Source: Sporobolomyces roseus (taxonomy: Eukaryota > Basidiomycota > Microbotryomycetes > Sporidiobolales > Sporidiobolaceae). From it: 64,000 bases of DNA. The notes under the pieces were generated by a model. The model ran no database searches and was not told the origin of the DNA. It saw only the letters and a program-made list of their open reading frames with translations. The stretch's first letter is position 1, and each line of letters begins with the position of its first letter. The stretch covers positions 1,054,001 through 1,118,000 of the forward strand of contig JADILM010000006.1 of the NCBI GenBank assembly GCA_016617785.1, given 5' to 3'. This document shows positions 21,741 through 34,443 of the stretch, one piece after another. The position numbers were made by a program, and so were the translations under genes.

Positions 21741-24700
21741 TCAGACTTTGGTGGGTAACAAGTTCAATCTCTGTCCGGGCTGGACGACTCCGACGAGACT
21801 CTTGAACTCTCCTTGACTTGCTGCTGGAGGTGGACCAAGAGGGAGCAGGCGAGATGTCGAACGATGAAGTTTGGGATCGACTGGAGCTGAGAGGGGTAGA
21901 GGAGATGGAGAAGGGAAGAGGGGAGAATAGATAGATTGTGTTCGAAGGAGGTAAGTCGTCGTCGAAAAGGCGAAGTCTTCTCGAGTTGGAGCTTCGGCAG
22001 GCGATAGCTGTGGAGCAGCCGCATTCCTAGATCAGTATTATACAGTAGGGATCGAAAGAAGCATTCACTCACGAGCTGTTGGAACTTGGTCGTGGTCATT
22101 TCCCACTTTTCTCGATCCTCACTCTCGCCAATAATCATTCCGATTAACGTAACATCCCACACTAGCTGTCTCTTGATCTCTTCGCCTCCCTCCATGCCTC
22201 TCAGGAGTTCTAGGAATTCTCCAGCGACGATGAGTGCCTCTTTCGAGAACGCCTCGAGAAGTGAAGTTGCAGGGGAAGGGTTTGCGTGCAGTCGATGCAG
22301 AGGGAGCGCATGTAGCGAGTGTAGGAGAGAGTTGAGCGGTTGAAGGAGGTAAGTGGAAGGTCCAGTCGGTAGTGCTGAAGTCTGACTCGAGTCATCTCGA
22401 CTCGCGACTGATTTGTCGGTTCCTTTTCGAAGGGTTTCGATGGCTCGTCGAACAGCCATCTCTTGCCAGAGTCGTAGAGAGCGTGCTTGGAGAGTAGCGA
22501 GTCTTGATTGCCACGTTTTGAGCATGGTTGGAGGAGAGGGAGGAACACCGAGAAGGAGGTCTCGAGTGAAAGTTGACGAGAGAGAAAGATGGCGAGCGAA
22601 AGTACCGATAAAGAGAGTATTACGGATGCCTGTCGAATGTGATTCGAGGTAAGTACGCTTTCAGAATGAGAGGGCATAGAGAATAGTCTCACCTTCTTCC
22701 TCGTTCGTTTCCTCTCCTTCGAGTACCTGTTCCAAAACGTCCACCAGACTTTCCAGTGTCTTCTCAACCTCACTCACGTACCTCTTCCTCAACTCTCGTT
22801 CTCCCATAGCCGAACCACTCGCATCTTCACTCAACCAACTCTTCAAATCTCCTCTGATCTCCCTCGCGCTCTTCTCCAATTCCTCCAATCCAAGATCGAT
22901 CAACGGTGTTCTCCCATCCACCCGCTTCCCAACCTTGTTCAAGAACGTCCCGAATGGATCTGCTTGATGATGAGGGCGTTGATCCGAGTATTTCGATGCA
23001 ACGGCTTGTTGGTGCAAATGAGGCATTTCGATCGAGAATAAGAATCGAGACGAGTCGTTTTCTGCAAGGTACTCTTTCGTTGAGAGCTTTGAGAGGAGTG
23101 TGTCAAGGGATGGAGAGAGGTTGGAAACGAGTTGGGAAAGTTTGAGGACGTAGACTTGGGATAGTCGAGATTCGATCAACTCGAGAAGTTTCGATTGGAG
23201 TACTTGCGCTTGAGGAGCTGATGAAGGTGAAACAGAGCTGAGTTGAGAGTTGATAGAGTCGCGAAGGGAAGAGAGAGTCAAGGCGGTGTTTTCGGAGGTT
23301 GAGAGGGAAGTAATCCATTCGTCGACGCCTGCGAGCAAAGCAGTGGTCGACGATTCGAGCCATACTGCTAGAGCTTGAGTAATCGCGTCATGTGACAGGC
23401 TGGAAGAGGTCGAAGATAGGAAAGGGTTGTAAGAGAGGATGGAATTCGGTAGATGACGAGAGAGGGTTGGGAAGTTTGGCAGAGTGGTGAGAATCGGTTC
23501 TAGCCTCGGTGTGTTGAGATCAGAGGACGATGAGGCTGCTGCTGACGATGGGTGTTCAAGTTCCCGGAGTAATTGCGGAAGTAAAGGTTTCTCGGATGAA
23601 AAGATTGTGTCGACCGCTTCAACCGTTTTCAAAACGCAATCGAGGACTTTCTCGATCTTGTTTTGGACTAATTGGGCGTCGGATATAGAGGGAGAAGGTT
23701 TTGACGTGGATGGTCGAGGAACGGCGAGGAGCGAAGAGAGAGCATGAGATCGGGCTTTGAGGAAGAGGTTAAGAGAAGAGGATAAAGAAGCATGGTCGAG
23801 GAGGACGAGGGAGGCGAGGGTTTGCGCAACCACCTGTTCGATTTGGTATGATCAATTTTTGTTCAATGTGAGCGAAGAACAGAAAGGATCCGTACGAGTG
23901 AAGGAAGAGTTGACGACCTCAATTCAGCTGTCGCCCTCCTCACGATCAGAGGACCCAGTTGACCCATCCCTTCATGGTGCCTCACCACGATCGGAAACAT
24001 CTCCTTGACTGATTTCTGCTGTTCCCCTTCACTCGCTCCAGTTTCATTCTCACGTTTGAACTCTTCCAATTCTCGCCAAACCACTCTTCCTAGATTCTCG
24101 AGTCGAGCTGCGGGGAGGAACTTGTGTTGTTCGATCAAAGAGTGGACGAGAGAAGAGAGGTTGAGGAAGAGGTGCAGGGTGAGGGAAAGGGTGGGGGGTG
24201 AAGAAAGGGTTCGAGAATTGATCGAATCGGATTGATGTGCGATGAGAGACGGTCGCCGTTGAGGTGTAGGATCTGCTGTAGCTTTGTATCAGTACAGGAA
24301 ACGACATGTGGAAACGGAAGGGCAACGTACCATGTATAGCATCTCCAGCGCTCATGACTGCAGATTCGACTCCCTCTAATCGATCAAGGAGTTTATCCGC
24401 TGCTCCTCTCATCCGCACGATCGAGTCGGCAGCCGCTAACAGATCTCTATACCGTTCTCCTACCATTGTCCTCAGTTCTGCAACTTTCGCATTCGCAGCG
24501 TCGCTGTGTTCGAGCATGTGCGAAACGATCAGCTCCTCCTTTGCAATACGAACGAGCGGGGTCATGAAGCTCACCTTGCTCTCTGCTCAATCTTCCTGAC
24601 GTCCCTCACTCCAAACATCCTGAATACGACGTCTGGTTCTTCGAGCGCCATCAAGTCGACCAAATCTGGATTATTCGAACTGACTCCCGGTGGAAGTTGA

Positions 24701-25017
24701 GCATTCGCTTTATTCCTTACATGACCTCTCCGAAACCTTGCAGATCCCGCTGGATTCGCCGTGGTAGCGACTGAGCCTATTTGAGAGGGAGCGACGGAAG
24801 CATTTGAGAGATACCTTGTCGCTTGAGTATTCGGGAAAGAGGAGGAAGCGATAGAAGGTTGGTAGGATGGTACGGATTGAGCTGATACTGATCTGATTGA
24901 ACCAGTGTGGGAACCGAGAGGGGAGAAGGCGAGATGGGGAGCTGGAGGTCGACTAGAAGAACCCGGTGTAGAACTCGTCGAGGGAGAGGGACGCTGCCGT
25001 GGAGTAGAGAAGTTCAT
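21741..25017 (-). CDS. COG1: Conserved oligomeric Golgi complex subunit 1
   Basis: Subunit of the COG tethering complex, which acts in retrograde intra-Golgi traffic. The ATG at 25017 begins a Ser/Pro-rich leader. The conserved block starts at DLMALEEPDVVFRMFGVRDV and continues, after an intron, with KVAELRTMVGERYRDLLAAA and ADKLLDRLEGVESAVMSAGD, the vps51-like COG1 signature. The middle is a helical, low-conservation region (23833-22661). An intron near 22068-22004 needs its second AG (after CTCCACAG), joining FQQL to LSPAEAPTREDFAFSTTTYL. The first AG would shift the frame. With the second, the reading frame runs to the stop at 21741 and ends GVVQPGQRLNLLPTKV. Leaving the intron in gives a different, probably spurious C-terminus. 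The gene is convergent with KEX2, with 176 bp between stops. Confidence 0.82.
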
Positions 25018-25122
25018 AGAGTCTATCTACTACTCCTCGGCTAGACTCGACTGGCTGAATGCGAGAGTGAGGAGAGGGAGAAAGAGGTAAAGTTGCGTGA
25101 CGTTTCAAGCCTTTCTCTCTAG

Positions 25123-25924
25123 CTACCAACACCTTCGAACTTCTCTCACGCAAGCCAGTCCATACAAGGCTACAAGCAACCTCGTCACCGAAGAACTCGA
25201 ACAATTGGAGGTGGATCCGCTAAATAAGCCTCTCGACTCAGCAACCTCAACACTGCAACGCCTCACCCTCGGAGCTGAGGTCGACTCGTAGGGACATGTA
25301 GAGTAGCCTATGGAGGTGGTAGGAGCTAGAATCGGACAGTAACAAGTGAGTTTTCAGCTAGCCTTCCCATTCCTTCCCACAAGCTTCCCTCACTAACAAC
25401 CGCTTCGCGTGAGTTGTCCACAGCACTGTACTGTCTCCTGAATCTACCGCTCCTGTTGAGCGCCCTCGCACGTTATTTTGTGGTGGGACATTCGAGAAAG
25501 AGACTCTTCGAGTTTTCAAGGAGTTCTCGTACTTGGACAACTCGCTCAGCTACCGTTTGGACGGCAAGGACGTTATCAGTACTGTACAGTGATCAAGTTG
25601 AGCATATGAAGGATGTTCAAGAATCGCTTGGAGCGTTGGACCCACTTCTCTCGGATGCATTTAATCGATTGGTCCGTTCACCTTCTTCTCCCTTTCTCTC
25701 GCTATTGTACTTGACGCTCATATCCGCGGCTACATTAGACCTCACAAACCCTACACAAGGCAGTAGAACACTGTCAGATTACAATTGGAGTCGTCCGTGC
25801 GCTCAAGACCCACTTTTCCTCCCAAAGAACCATTCAATCCGCTTGGAATGTTCTCGCATTACGTACCAGGATATCAAGCACACGACCTACACCCTACTCC
25901 ACCAGCGCTAGACTTCCGAGATGA
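25123..25924 (+). CDS. Uncharacterised protein, gene model incomplete
   Basis: I do not recognise this protein. Exon-like segments on the plus strand join in phase. 25123-25287 encodes NLVTEELEQLEVDPLNKPLD. An intron (25288-25423, acceptor CCACAG) leads to TVLSPESTAPVERPRTLFCG and YLDNSLSYRLDGKD. A later segment ending at 25671 encodes SLGALDPLLSDAFNRL. An intron at 25672-25738 leads to TSQTLHKAVEHCQITIGVVR and a stop at 25922-25924. Between about 25570 and 25620 the frame must shift by one, and only very short, weak introns (about 40 nt) would do it. No ATG start is evident; a possible upstream exon near 25030-25086 overlaps the COG1 5' region. It could be a normal gene with an odd intron, or a decayed one. 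Confidence 0.35.
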
Positions 25925-26363
25925 TGCAACTTACCGATTTCTCGACCACGTTGCGCGGCTCAGCAGCCACTCTTCGATCTCTTTGCAACCCACTTTCAAC
26001 CACCTCAACAGCAGCTTCGACGTATGGGGAATGTTATAGAAGGGATGGGGATGGTGTCAGTAGTGCGAGTCGAGTTGCAATACGAGATTTATGACTGTGA
26101 CCGAGTTTGAGCGCTTGTACAGCGGCGATAGAGCGATGTCTTCTCGCCCAAATTAGCACGATAGATTCGATTGGTTCATATTGTACGATTGCAGCGAAAA
26201 GTACTTTAGAAACGAGTTGGGGTTGTTCGAAAACATTCGAGATTCGAGAGGACGCAGAGCGAGAAAACGCTTTCTCCTCTCTTTGCTTCCCATTCGACTC
26301 GAAGCGCTCTCACCTCTCCATCGCGCGTCAAGTACGAGTGCTCTATACAATTCGTATTCAAGT
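25925..26363. other. Intergenic, upstream of the RCO1-like gene
   Basis: About 440 bp holding open frames without supported starts or splice partners. It probably contains the promoter and leader of the PHD gene. Confidence 0.4.
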
Positions 26364-29300
26364 ATGAGCACTTCGTCGACCAGTCAACCTCTTAACGAAG
26401 CAGTTGGAGTTGAATCCAATTCTTCCGCACCATCAATCGCAGTCGACCCTTCTCCCCTCTCAACCACATCGACTGTCCCTTCTGCATCCACTTCAATCTT
26501 GAACAACTCTACAACTTCTTCTACTACTACACCTTCGACTCTACCAGTTGGAGGAACGAACGGAGTTGCGAGCACTCGACAACTTTCAGAATCAGATCCA
26601 CTCTCTTCCCTTGATCCACCAGCAGCTACCCAGTCTCAATCGACTACTACCCAATCGAATTCAGGATTGATCAATAATGATCAACCACCACCACAAGTTC
26701 CACTCGAGGATCAAGAGATGTTGGCGTTTGGAACAGTTGCCGAGCAGGAGATTCTTCCTCCACCACCCAGGGATCCAAACACTCCTTTGATCGATACAAT
26801 GGGAGGTGGTCAAGAGAATGGTGCGACAAAGAGGAGTATGGGAACGGGTGCGACTGCCACTGCTGGACCTCTCGCAAGGGCAAAACGGCCTAAGAACGTA
26901 AAATTCAGGTGAGGATCCCTCTCTCTCATACTCTTTGTTTCGAGTTTGTAAGCTGATGGGGAGGATGCTTGATAGTCCCGCCAAGATTGGTAAACAATTA
27001 GCGAGGAGAGCCGCTGCTCCAGGAGTAGGAGGTGGAGAAGTTCTTCTCGTTCGTTTTCTTCTTTCTCTTCTCCTTCTATTCTCCTCAGACTCATATAATG
27101 ATGAGGAATTTGCAATATCCACAGGCAAACAACGATTACTGTGATTCATGTGGTGGAAAAGGTCACTTCCTTTGTTGTGAAGGAGGTTGTCTTCGATCGT
27201 TTCATTTCGGTTGTTTGGAACCTCCTCTCGAGATTGATGAGGTACCAGAAGAGAGTTGGTTCTGTAAAGCTTGTAGAGCGAAAGCTGTACGTTCCCTCTC
27301 ACTGACTCATGTCGAGCGATTGTGACTAATTTTATCATTTTTTCATTTCTAGCATCCTCCAACTCGACCAGCTCCTGGATTCTTCTCTGAATTGATCTAC
27401 AATGTTGAAAGAGAGAACCCGAAAGCTTTCTCGCTCAACAACGACATCAAGCAATTCTACAAAAATGGTCAGTCTGATCGCTCCAATTCTCCATTAGCCT
27501 TTCGACTTACGATTTGCTTCGTTCGTTCAGTCGCTGTCGGTCTCAATGGCGAGTTCATCGATTCGAATGAACATCGTCCTCCTTCGAAGATCACGTATGT
27601 TTTGTGCCTCTTTCTGACACAAATCACACCAACTATTCTAACCCGATTTTACGTTCGACGGTCTCAGCGGACGAGCTGTTGGACAAGAAGATCGAGATGG
27701 TTATCGACTCAAAGATAAAAATGGACGAGCGATCATCTGTTACAACTGTAGTCAAGCGGCGAACCCTCACATCCATCGTCGAATCATTTCTTGCGATTTC
27801 TGCGATCAACATTGGCATCTGGATTGTCTCAACCCTCCGATGACCGGTATGCCTCCTCCCACGAGGAAATGGATGTGTCCTGTACACTCTGAACATGTTC
27901 TCGTGAGTTCCTCTATCTCGCTCTCTTCGTCAGATTGACATAAGAAGGCTAATCGAGCATTTAATCTTCTCTCTCTCTTTCTACCCTCAGCCTAAGAAAC
28001 GAGTACCTCGAGCTTCATCTACTGTCAACATTGAAGAACGTGGAGTACCCAACAACGGCGACATCATCGTACTTCCTCCACCTGAACGAGCACCTCCAGA
28101 AGAATACGAAGAAATGACTGTCAACCGAATTCGTTATCAAGTTCCCGAGCAAAACATCATTCTCGATTTCTGGGGCAAGGTCGTACCTCCTTCGCGACGG
28201 GATGAACTAGGGAAGAAGGCGAAGAAGCGAGCTTCACCGAGGAAGAAGAGGGCGATGGGAAATGGTTACGAGAGTGGGAATTCGAGTCCCTTAACGGATT
28301 TGACGAGCTCAGAGGATGAGGAGATGGGGATGGCGGATCATAGGACGTCGAGCAGGAGGCGGGAAGGGTCGAACATGGCTTCAGCAGCGACGAGCGCTCT
28401 CGACAGTCTCGCACTACTCGCAGAAGTCCGATACATCGACATGCTCAACAACGCTTCTCCCCAACCCTCTACCTCCTCAATCTCCGATCGCAAAGCATCT
28501 ATCAGCTCTACGAATCGAAATGGCCCTCGTCCTTCCCTTCCTCTTCCATCTTCCTCCTCTGCCGCTCCCTCGGCACCTGCAGCTACATCTTCTTCCGCCT
28601 CGAACCCTCGATTCTCTCTCGGTACGATCCCACCTTTCTCCGGAAGCGCTTCGACCGGTCAAGGAGCAGCATCGCCGACAAATTCCTCCGTCCCCCTCTC
28701 CGCTTCGACCAGCGCAACCGGTGGTCGACACGGCTCTCCCTCCTTGTCACCCGCTCCTGGAAGTGCTCGAGTATCGACCCCTCAAGCGGAATTGACGGTT
28801 CAGAGCAAGGAAGATCTCAAGGCTCTGATGCAAGTGAGGAAACTGTTGCTTAGTCAAGGACAAGCTCCTGGTAGCGCGAAGACGACCATGTTGAGCTTCC
28901 TCGAAGGTGCTCCTATCATCGTGAGTCTCTCGCTTCTCTTCGCTTTGTCGTCGACGACGGAACTGATGATTCTTCGTGACTTATCTTCAGCCGAAACTCG
29001 CTTTCGTCAACAACGGCAAAGCTAGTCCTTGGCAACGACCATGGGATACGAAGAAAGATGGCCCTCGTCCTACTGGATCAGGTCAACCCTCAACTCCGAG
29101 TTCCTCGACTGTTTCTCAGAATCCTCCGAAACCCGCTTCTCCTGCTCCTCTTCCCTCTTCGACTGCTGCCGACTCGCTCTCCAAATCTCTCCCCACGAAC
29201 TCGTCCACGACGACCACTTCACCAGCGATCAAAGTCGAAGCTGGAACTACAGCCAATTCACAGATCTACAATGCCCCCCTCCGACCTCCTCCTGTCTCTT

Positions 29301-29515
29301 CTGAGGCTGCAACGAGACCCAAACCTCCGCAACCTCAAGCTCCTCTCCCACCTTCGAGTCGACCATCTCACTCTCCCGTTCTATCCTCTCACCACATCCC
29401 TACCCCTTATTCTTCCGATATGCCTTTCCAACTTCCCGCTTTCCGACCTCCAAGTGCAACTCCTCCTACTCCTCGTACAGATGCGATGGATATCGACAAG
29501 CAAACGAAAAAGTAG
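26364..29515 (+). CDS. RCO1: Double PHD-finger protein, probable Rpd3S-type histone deacetylase complex subunit
   Basis: Probable chromatin reader of the Rpd3S/Clr6 complex II, which deacetylates transcribed chromatin. The ATG at 26364 opens a Ser/Thr/Pro-rich leader of about 170 residues ending in a basic patch (ARAKRPKNVKFR). The first PHD finger is NDYCDSCGGKGHFLCCEGG, then CLRSFHFGCLEPPLEIDEVP and SWFCKACRA. A middle segment (PPTRPAPGFFSELIYNVERE) lies where Rco1 carries its Sin3-interaction domain. The second PHD finger is ICYNCSQAANPHIHRRIISC, FCDQHWHLDCLNPPMTG and KWMCPVHSEHV. A long disordered tail of Ser/Pro/Ala repeats runs to the stop at 29513-29515. The PHD-spacer-PHD plan separates it from single-PHD Cti6. 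Orthology is inferred from architecture. At least six introns are present. Confidence 0.7.
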
Positions 29516-29867
29516 TAGTCACGATGTTTTCTTTGCTGTTGATGGATTCAGGGAGAAAAGTAGCAAAGTACAGTACTTTGGGTAGCTGTTTTTTTTTTCG
29601 AGGGGAAATGATCAGTCTTGAACTCTCCTTTCTCTCCTCGTCACGCTGCGAGCTCGAGTGCGTGACAGAGCTTTTACCTATGATATGACATGACAGGCAG
29701 AGAGCAGTATGACAAGTTTGACGACACGAGAAAATCCCAATAAACCCAAAATAAGAAAAGATATCAATCGATGAGGAAAGGAGAGGGATAGATCTAGAGC
29801 TGCGTGCAGGAATGAGTGTCAGTTGATTGGCAAAAGTGAAGATAGAGAGGTGAAATCACTCACAGTT
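29516..29867. other. Intergenic between convergent genes
   Basis: This 352-bp gap holds two 3' flanks. A run of ten T residues at about 29588-29599 follows the RCO1-like stop. No gene was seen. Confidence 0.45.
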
Positions 29868-32800
29868 CTAACGTTCGAGAAATTGCCCCCGCATCACGTC
29901 CCTCACTCCTATCGGTTCACTCGACGAGTTACGACCCATAGATGATGAGCGACCTCGGGAGCTCGTTTCGATAGAGGATCGATGCGAGTTGAACGATTTG
30001 AACGAGAGAACTGGAGAATCCGCTCGAGGTGAAGGTTGGAGAAGCTCGTTTCCAGAGTTCATGGCGGGACGAAGCGGACTGCGAGGAGGTTTGACAGGTG
30101 GAGGTGGAGGTGGTGCTTTGTCGTGCTTCGAGTTGACGAGACCGGGAGGAAGGGAGAAAGGTCGAGGAGGAGGTCGATCGATCGTTTCGAGGGAAGTGCG
30201 GGAATCGCTGTGACGGAGGAATTCTTGAACGTCCGACTCTTGATCGTATACTCTTGCTAGTGAGGTGTAGCTCTTCATGATCGGGATCGGAGGAGCGAAG
30301 GAGACGGAGAGAGAGGGTGTGACGGTTTCTTGAGTAAGTCCTGCTGAATCGCGAAGTTGTTTCTGAGCGAGTTCTGCCGTTTGAAGTTCGAGAGGTCCAG
30401 AGACGATCGGGCGAGGCTTAGCCTTTGCTGGTTGAGACGGCTTGGGAGCAGCGATGCTCGCGGGTCGCTTGGGTCCTTCCGACGAAGGTTTCTGATGTGC
30501 CGAGGGCTTTCCTCTGAAACCGCTGAACAGTTTCTGAGCAAAGTTGCTGCTCGACTTGTGCCTACTTCCGAGCACAGGTGACGTTGGAGAGTCGCTGCGT
30601 ACAAGTGGTGCGAGACTCGCCCTCTTGCTACTAGAGCCGTAACTCGATGAGGTTGCCGTGCTCTTTCGGACGTCCAAAGGTTTCGCTCGAGGCGGAGGTT
30701 CGCTGTAGAGTAACACCTCGAGGTAGGATCCTTGACCGGCGTCCAATTCTTCGAGCGTTCTCGGATCCCTCGGTTCGAAGTCGACCTTGCGAGTTGCTCC
30801 GAAACCATTGGCGAAGGTAGAACCGATCGAGATCCTCGGAGAAGAAGCGTACGAAGTTCGACTAGCGGGACGTTCCGTTCGGTACTGGGAGCGAGTACGA
30901 CCCGAGTGGAAGGGTTGCGAGTAAGATTCAGGATTGGGCGATTCCGATTCGGGAAGGGTAGATAGAGGTTCCGAGTTTCGAGGTTCGTAGGATCCTCCCT
31001 CCCAACTTGGAAGACCGGACGTCCGTCGTGAGGAGCGTGAGGATGGACGAGACTCGTTTGCTCCACTGGAGTAAGAAGAGCTTCGATCCGAATTGCTGGT
31101 TGAACGGTAACGAGGAGGATCGGCTTGCGAAAGTCGTTCACTTCTTCGAGCAGATGCGGCGACCGATTGTCGAGTAGCCCCTTTGATGACGATGGGTCGA
31201 CGAGGCGAGGAGGTCAGGGGCTTTTCAGGTGAGGCAGCGTGATCGAGAGGGTTGGTTTGGGTAAACGTCGGTTTCTTCGGGCTAGCGGGATAATCGGAAT
31301 CCTCGTCTCCAAAGGTAGAACTGGACGAGTCTCGTTCGAGGGAGAGAGGTTCTCCGTTCCAGTGCTGATCGTATCCTGATCTCGAGCGTTTGTTCGATTG
31401 CGAAGGAGGTGGGCGAGGAAGGGGAAGTTTTGGAGGGGGTGTAGGAGGAACTGAACCACGACGGAGGCCAGAGACTGAGGAAGAGGGTCTCAAGGTTGCA
31501 AGAGAGGTATCGGCGAAAGATTCCGGTCTAGAAGTGGTAGAGTCCAGGCTTGAGCGGTCGTCGGTAGCTGCTCGTCGGCGAAGAATCGGTGCGTTCGATT
31601 GGATCTGTTGCGACAGTCTGAGGCTTTTGAGCTGCGAGTCTCTTCTCGGTCTGTCTTGGATCGGATCCTCCATGTCCGCGACCTCCAGCTCCTCGTTGAT
31701 GCCTCTGATATCGCTCGAGCTGACTTCTTCGACCATCTCGAGAGGAGTACCATTGACTCGATTCGCTTGCCATTGCTGTTCCCACTCCTTGTCATCGAGA
31801 GAAGGGCTCGCTTGACCCATCTTCATATCTTCACTCCATCCTCCCAAACTCGACTCCGGACTTTCACCTTCTGCCGTAAACCTAGTAATCCCACTCTCGA
31901 TCGTCGTCCTGGTCTCCCGAGTATCCTCGCTTGCACTCCTGCCTCTAAAGTCGTACTGCATTGACCTCCTCCCGAAGGACGAAAGCGGATCAGGAGAACC
32001 GACGTAGCCGAGAGAACGACGCCGAGGATTTCCTCCTCCGATACTGGTTTGTCGCCTAGGGGACGAATGACAGGGCGAAGCTGAGCGACTGACAAACGAG
32101 TGACCTCCGGGACTGAATGGAGACGCTGTTCGAATTGTGCCATCATTGTAGCTTGATCCGCGAGAATGGCTTCGAAGGTGACCATCGAGCGATCCTTCGA
32201 GCGTTGACAAGTGACGATTCGGGCTCGACAAGAGGTTCGAGTCGCTCGTGAGAGGCGTGGACATGGTGCGGGCTGGAGTGAGGACGAGAGGTTTGGGATG
32301 CCATTGTCGAGAACCGGCAATAGGAGGTGAAGTCGCGAAAGCTATGGAAGAAGCTCGGCGAGTGTGAGAGGGCGGGGCAGAGTTTCGAGGCACGCCCGAG
32401 TGACGACGGAAGGAAGATGGTGGAGCGCGAGGGGAAGTAGGAAGTGTTGAAATGGATTGCTGAAAGCTCATTCGACGTTTCGCTTCAGCTTGGAGATCGA
32501 CTTGACGCTGCTCGTAGAGGATTCTCTCGTCGAGACTAGCGACCGCTTCTGGGGATAAAGGTGTTGGACTGGCGAATGTAGGGTATCCATAGTCGCTTTG
32601 ATGCGTCGGTTTAGGCGTAATCTGACGAGATCTCGACCCGTTCTCATTCGACGTGAACTCGGGAGGAGCGTCAGGCAAGAGCGATGTGTCGAGCGGTGGG
32701 AGAGCTACAGTACAAAGCGATGGTGAGCCTCTCGAAGCCTAGTTGACGAAAAGATGGGACGACTCACTCCTAGCCTGATCTACACTTGCTAGTAGCTCTT

Positions 32801-33371
32801 CGACGTGGTCACTCTCCGGTTCGACTGCATCTTCATACACTGATTCTCCGGTGCTTGTAAAGGAAGCAAGCGTGCTTCGACTCGCTCTTTGCGAAGAGAG
32901 ATCGTCGTCGACCGTGAAGTTCCGTGCACGTTGATTCTTCGCCATCTGCCTCAATTCTGTCTCGTAAAGAGTCCCGTCAGCCTGACTTGCCAACAGAAGA
33001 GGAGAGAATAGCGCACCTGCAGTTGACTTTGCTCTACGAGACCGCGTCGGCGAACTTCTCGGAGAGGAGCTAGACGAAGCGGATCGAGGAGGAGATATAG
33101 GCAGCGGCGGTGCTAAACCGAGCAGCTCGTCTGCTCCCTTGACTGATCTCTTCCCTCCCTTGATACCATTTCCTTTGCTGAAGGTTGAAGCAATCTTTTC
33201 CTCCCATTTCCCGTCAAACTCTCCCGCGCTGTTGAAATCTCCTGCACTGCTCCTACTGCTGTTCGACTGGGTGTAGAGACCTCTAGGCATGGGAAAGCTG
33301 TCGTAAGGGAAGAGGGAGGGGATGCTGGAATCAGGGTCCTCGATTGGAAGGGGAGGCGCAAGAGCCTCCAT
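29868..33371 (-). CDS. Large disordered Ser/Arg/Pro-rich protein, function unknown
   Basis: I do not recognise the family. The ATG at 33371 opens exon 1 (MEALAPPLPIEDPDSSIPS). One intron (about 32768-32706, GTGAGT...CTGTAG) joins VDQAR to TLPPLDTSLLPDAPPEFTSN. A single exon of about 2.8 kb then runs to the stop at 29868, giving roughly 1,150 residues. No globular domain is evident. The sequence is Ser/Arg/Pro-rich throughout, with many RxxS sites and proline motifs near the C-terminus (KAPPPPPPVKPPRSPLRPA) that look like SH3- or profilin-binding sites. A second group, PPTPPPKLPLPRPPPSQS, lies in the middle. The C-terminus is GVRDVMRGQFLER. It could be a cytoskeletal or polarity scaffold, but that is only a guess from composition. 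The long uninterrupted exon is unlike the intron-dense neighbours. Confidence 0.7.
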
Positions 33372-33900
33372 TGGAGGTGAGATACTGAGCAGAGCGCGTC
33401 GTGTTGCTTGTGAAGCTCTGTAGAATGGGCTGGTGAGCTGTAGAGGACGTCGTGTTGGCAGGGGTCGAGATTGTTGAGGGAGACGGGCAATTAATCTAAC
33501 TGATGGATTCGATCAAATGAGGCAAGGCGTGTAAGTTGCAGTCGAGCCTGACTAGCTGATAGGTTTGAGATGGTGAGTTGAACTGAAGTGATCGGAAGAT
33601 GGTGGTGGAGAGAAAGGAGAGGGAACTTACGTATAAAAGGGCAGAGGGTGTAGGTAATCCGGCTGAGTTCGACTGACGATAATGCACGTCGAAGGCTATC
33701 CTTGTCGGAGAGTGAGGCGCTCGAGATGAGGTGCGCGAGAGTGTGAAAGATGAGAATTTTGTCTCCTCGAAACGAAATCTTGCGACTCTGATTCATTTTG
33801 CGTGTTTGGAGCCTGCTTCTTCGCTCTGTCGGGCAACTCTCTCTTTCCTCGTTTCATTAACACCTTGATGACGCTTCTCTCCAGGAGTCACAGCTGTCTC
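33372..33900. other. Intergenic, 5' flank of the disordered-protein gene
   Basis: Purine/pyrimidine-biased sequence upstream of the minus-strand start. Minus open frames at 33491-33796 have no supported start or partner exon. Confidence 0.4.
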
Positions 33901-33928
33901 CGCTTGCTCTTCTTCGTCGTTCCGTTTC

Positions 33929-34443
33929 TTGCGAAAGTGCGAAATCTGCTCGAGTTCTCAGCTTTCATGCGCTTGTCGAAAGCCCCTTGTTACGATCGCA
34001 TGTGCGTTCTCACGTCGTCGTAGATCACTACAGTGCATCAGTGTCGATCTCTACGTGCGTTCGAGGCAGAAGGAGTGTTCGTCCTCTGCGAGCTCGCGAG
34101 GCCTTCAAGCTTCGAGTTCAAGTCGAGGACATCGGAAAGCGACTAGGATGCTTTCTGCGTCCTACAAGTTTGTTTAGTGTATCCGCTCTGCCTCTACTAA
34201 CGCTGAAGATGCCATCAGCTTGCGACCCTCGAAGGAGCCGTTCAAGTTGTTTGTGTTGCAGACACTTGCGAAGGTAAGAAAGCTCATTCTCGTCTAGGTT
34301 CTCTAGCTCGAACCTAGCTACTCTCCTCAGCCACCACGCTCGACAAGGCCTTGCTCTACGCTGCACAACTCGACGAGATCTGCTTGGCGACGAGCAGGGA
34401 TGAAAAAGCTGTGCAAGATGTCCGAGGAGTTGTCGGATGAAAG
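33929..34443 (+). CDS. Possible small spliced gene
   Basis: Low-confidence model. Two introns with good signals restore one frame: about 34168-34208 (branch CTAAC just before GAAG) and about 34276-34332 (GTAAGA...CTCAG). The spliced product ends LATLEGAVQVVCVADTCEAT, TLDKALLYAAQLDEICLATS and KAVQDVRGVVG before a TGA. The upstream part (from about 33929) is Cys/Ser/Arg-rich and has no clear ATG in this frame. No family is recognised. A competing frame is also open across the second and third segments, so the coding claim is tentative. Confidence 0.25.

Noticed and set aside
21764..22020. Unspliced C-terminus of COG1 ending in SSESSSPDRD
   Set aside because: Using the second acceptor AG gives a frame that ends in a conserved-looking LLPTKV, so the unspliced frame is probably intron read-through.
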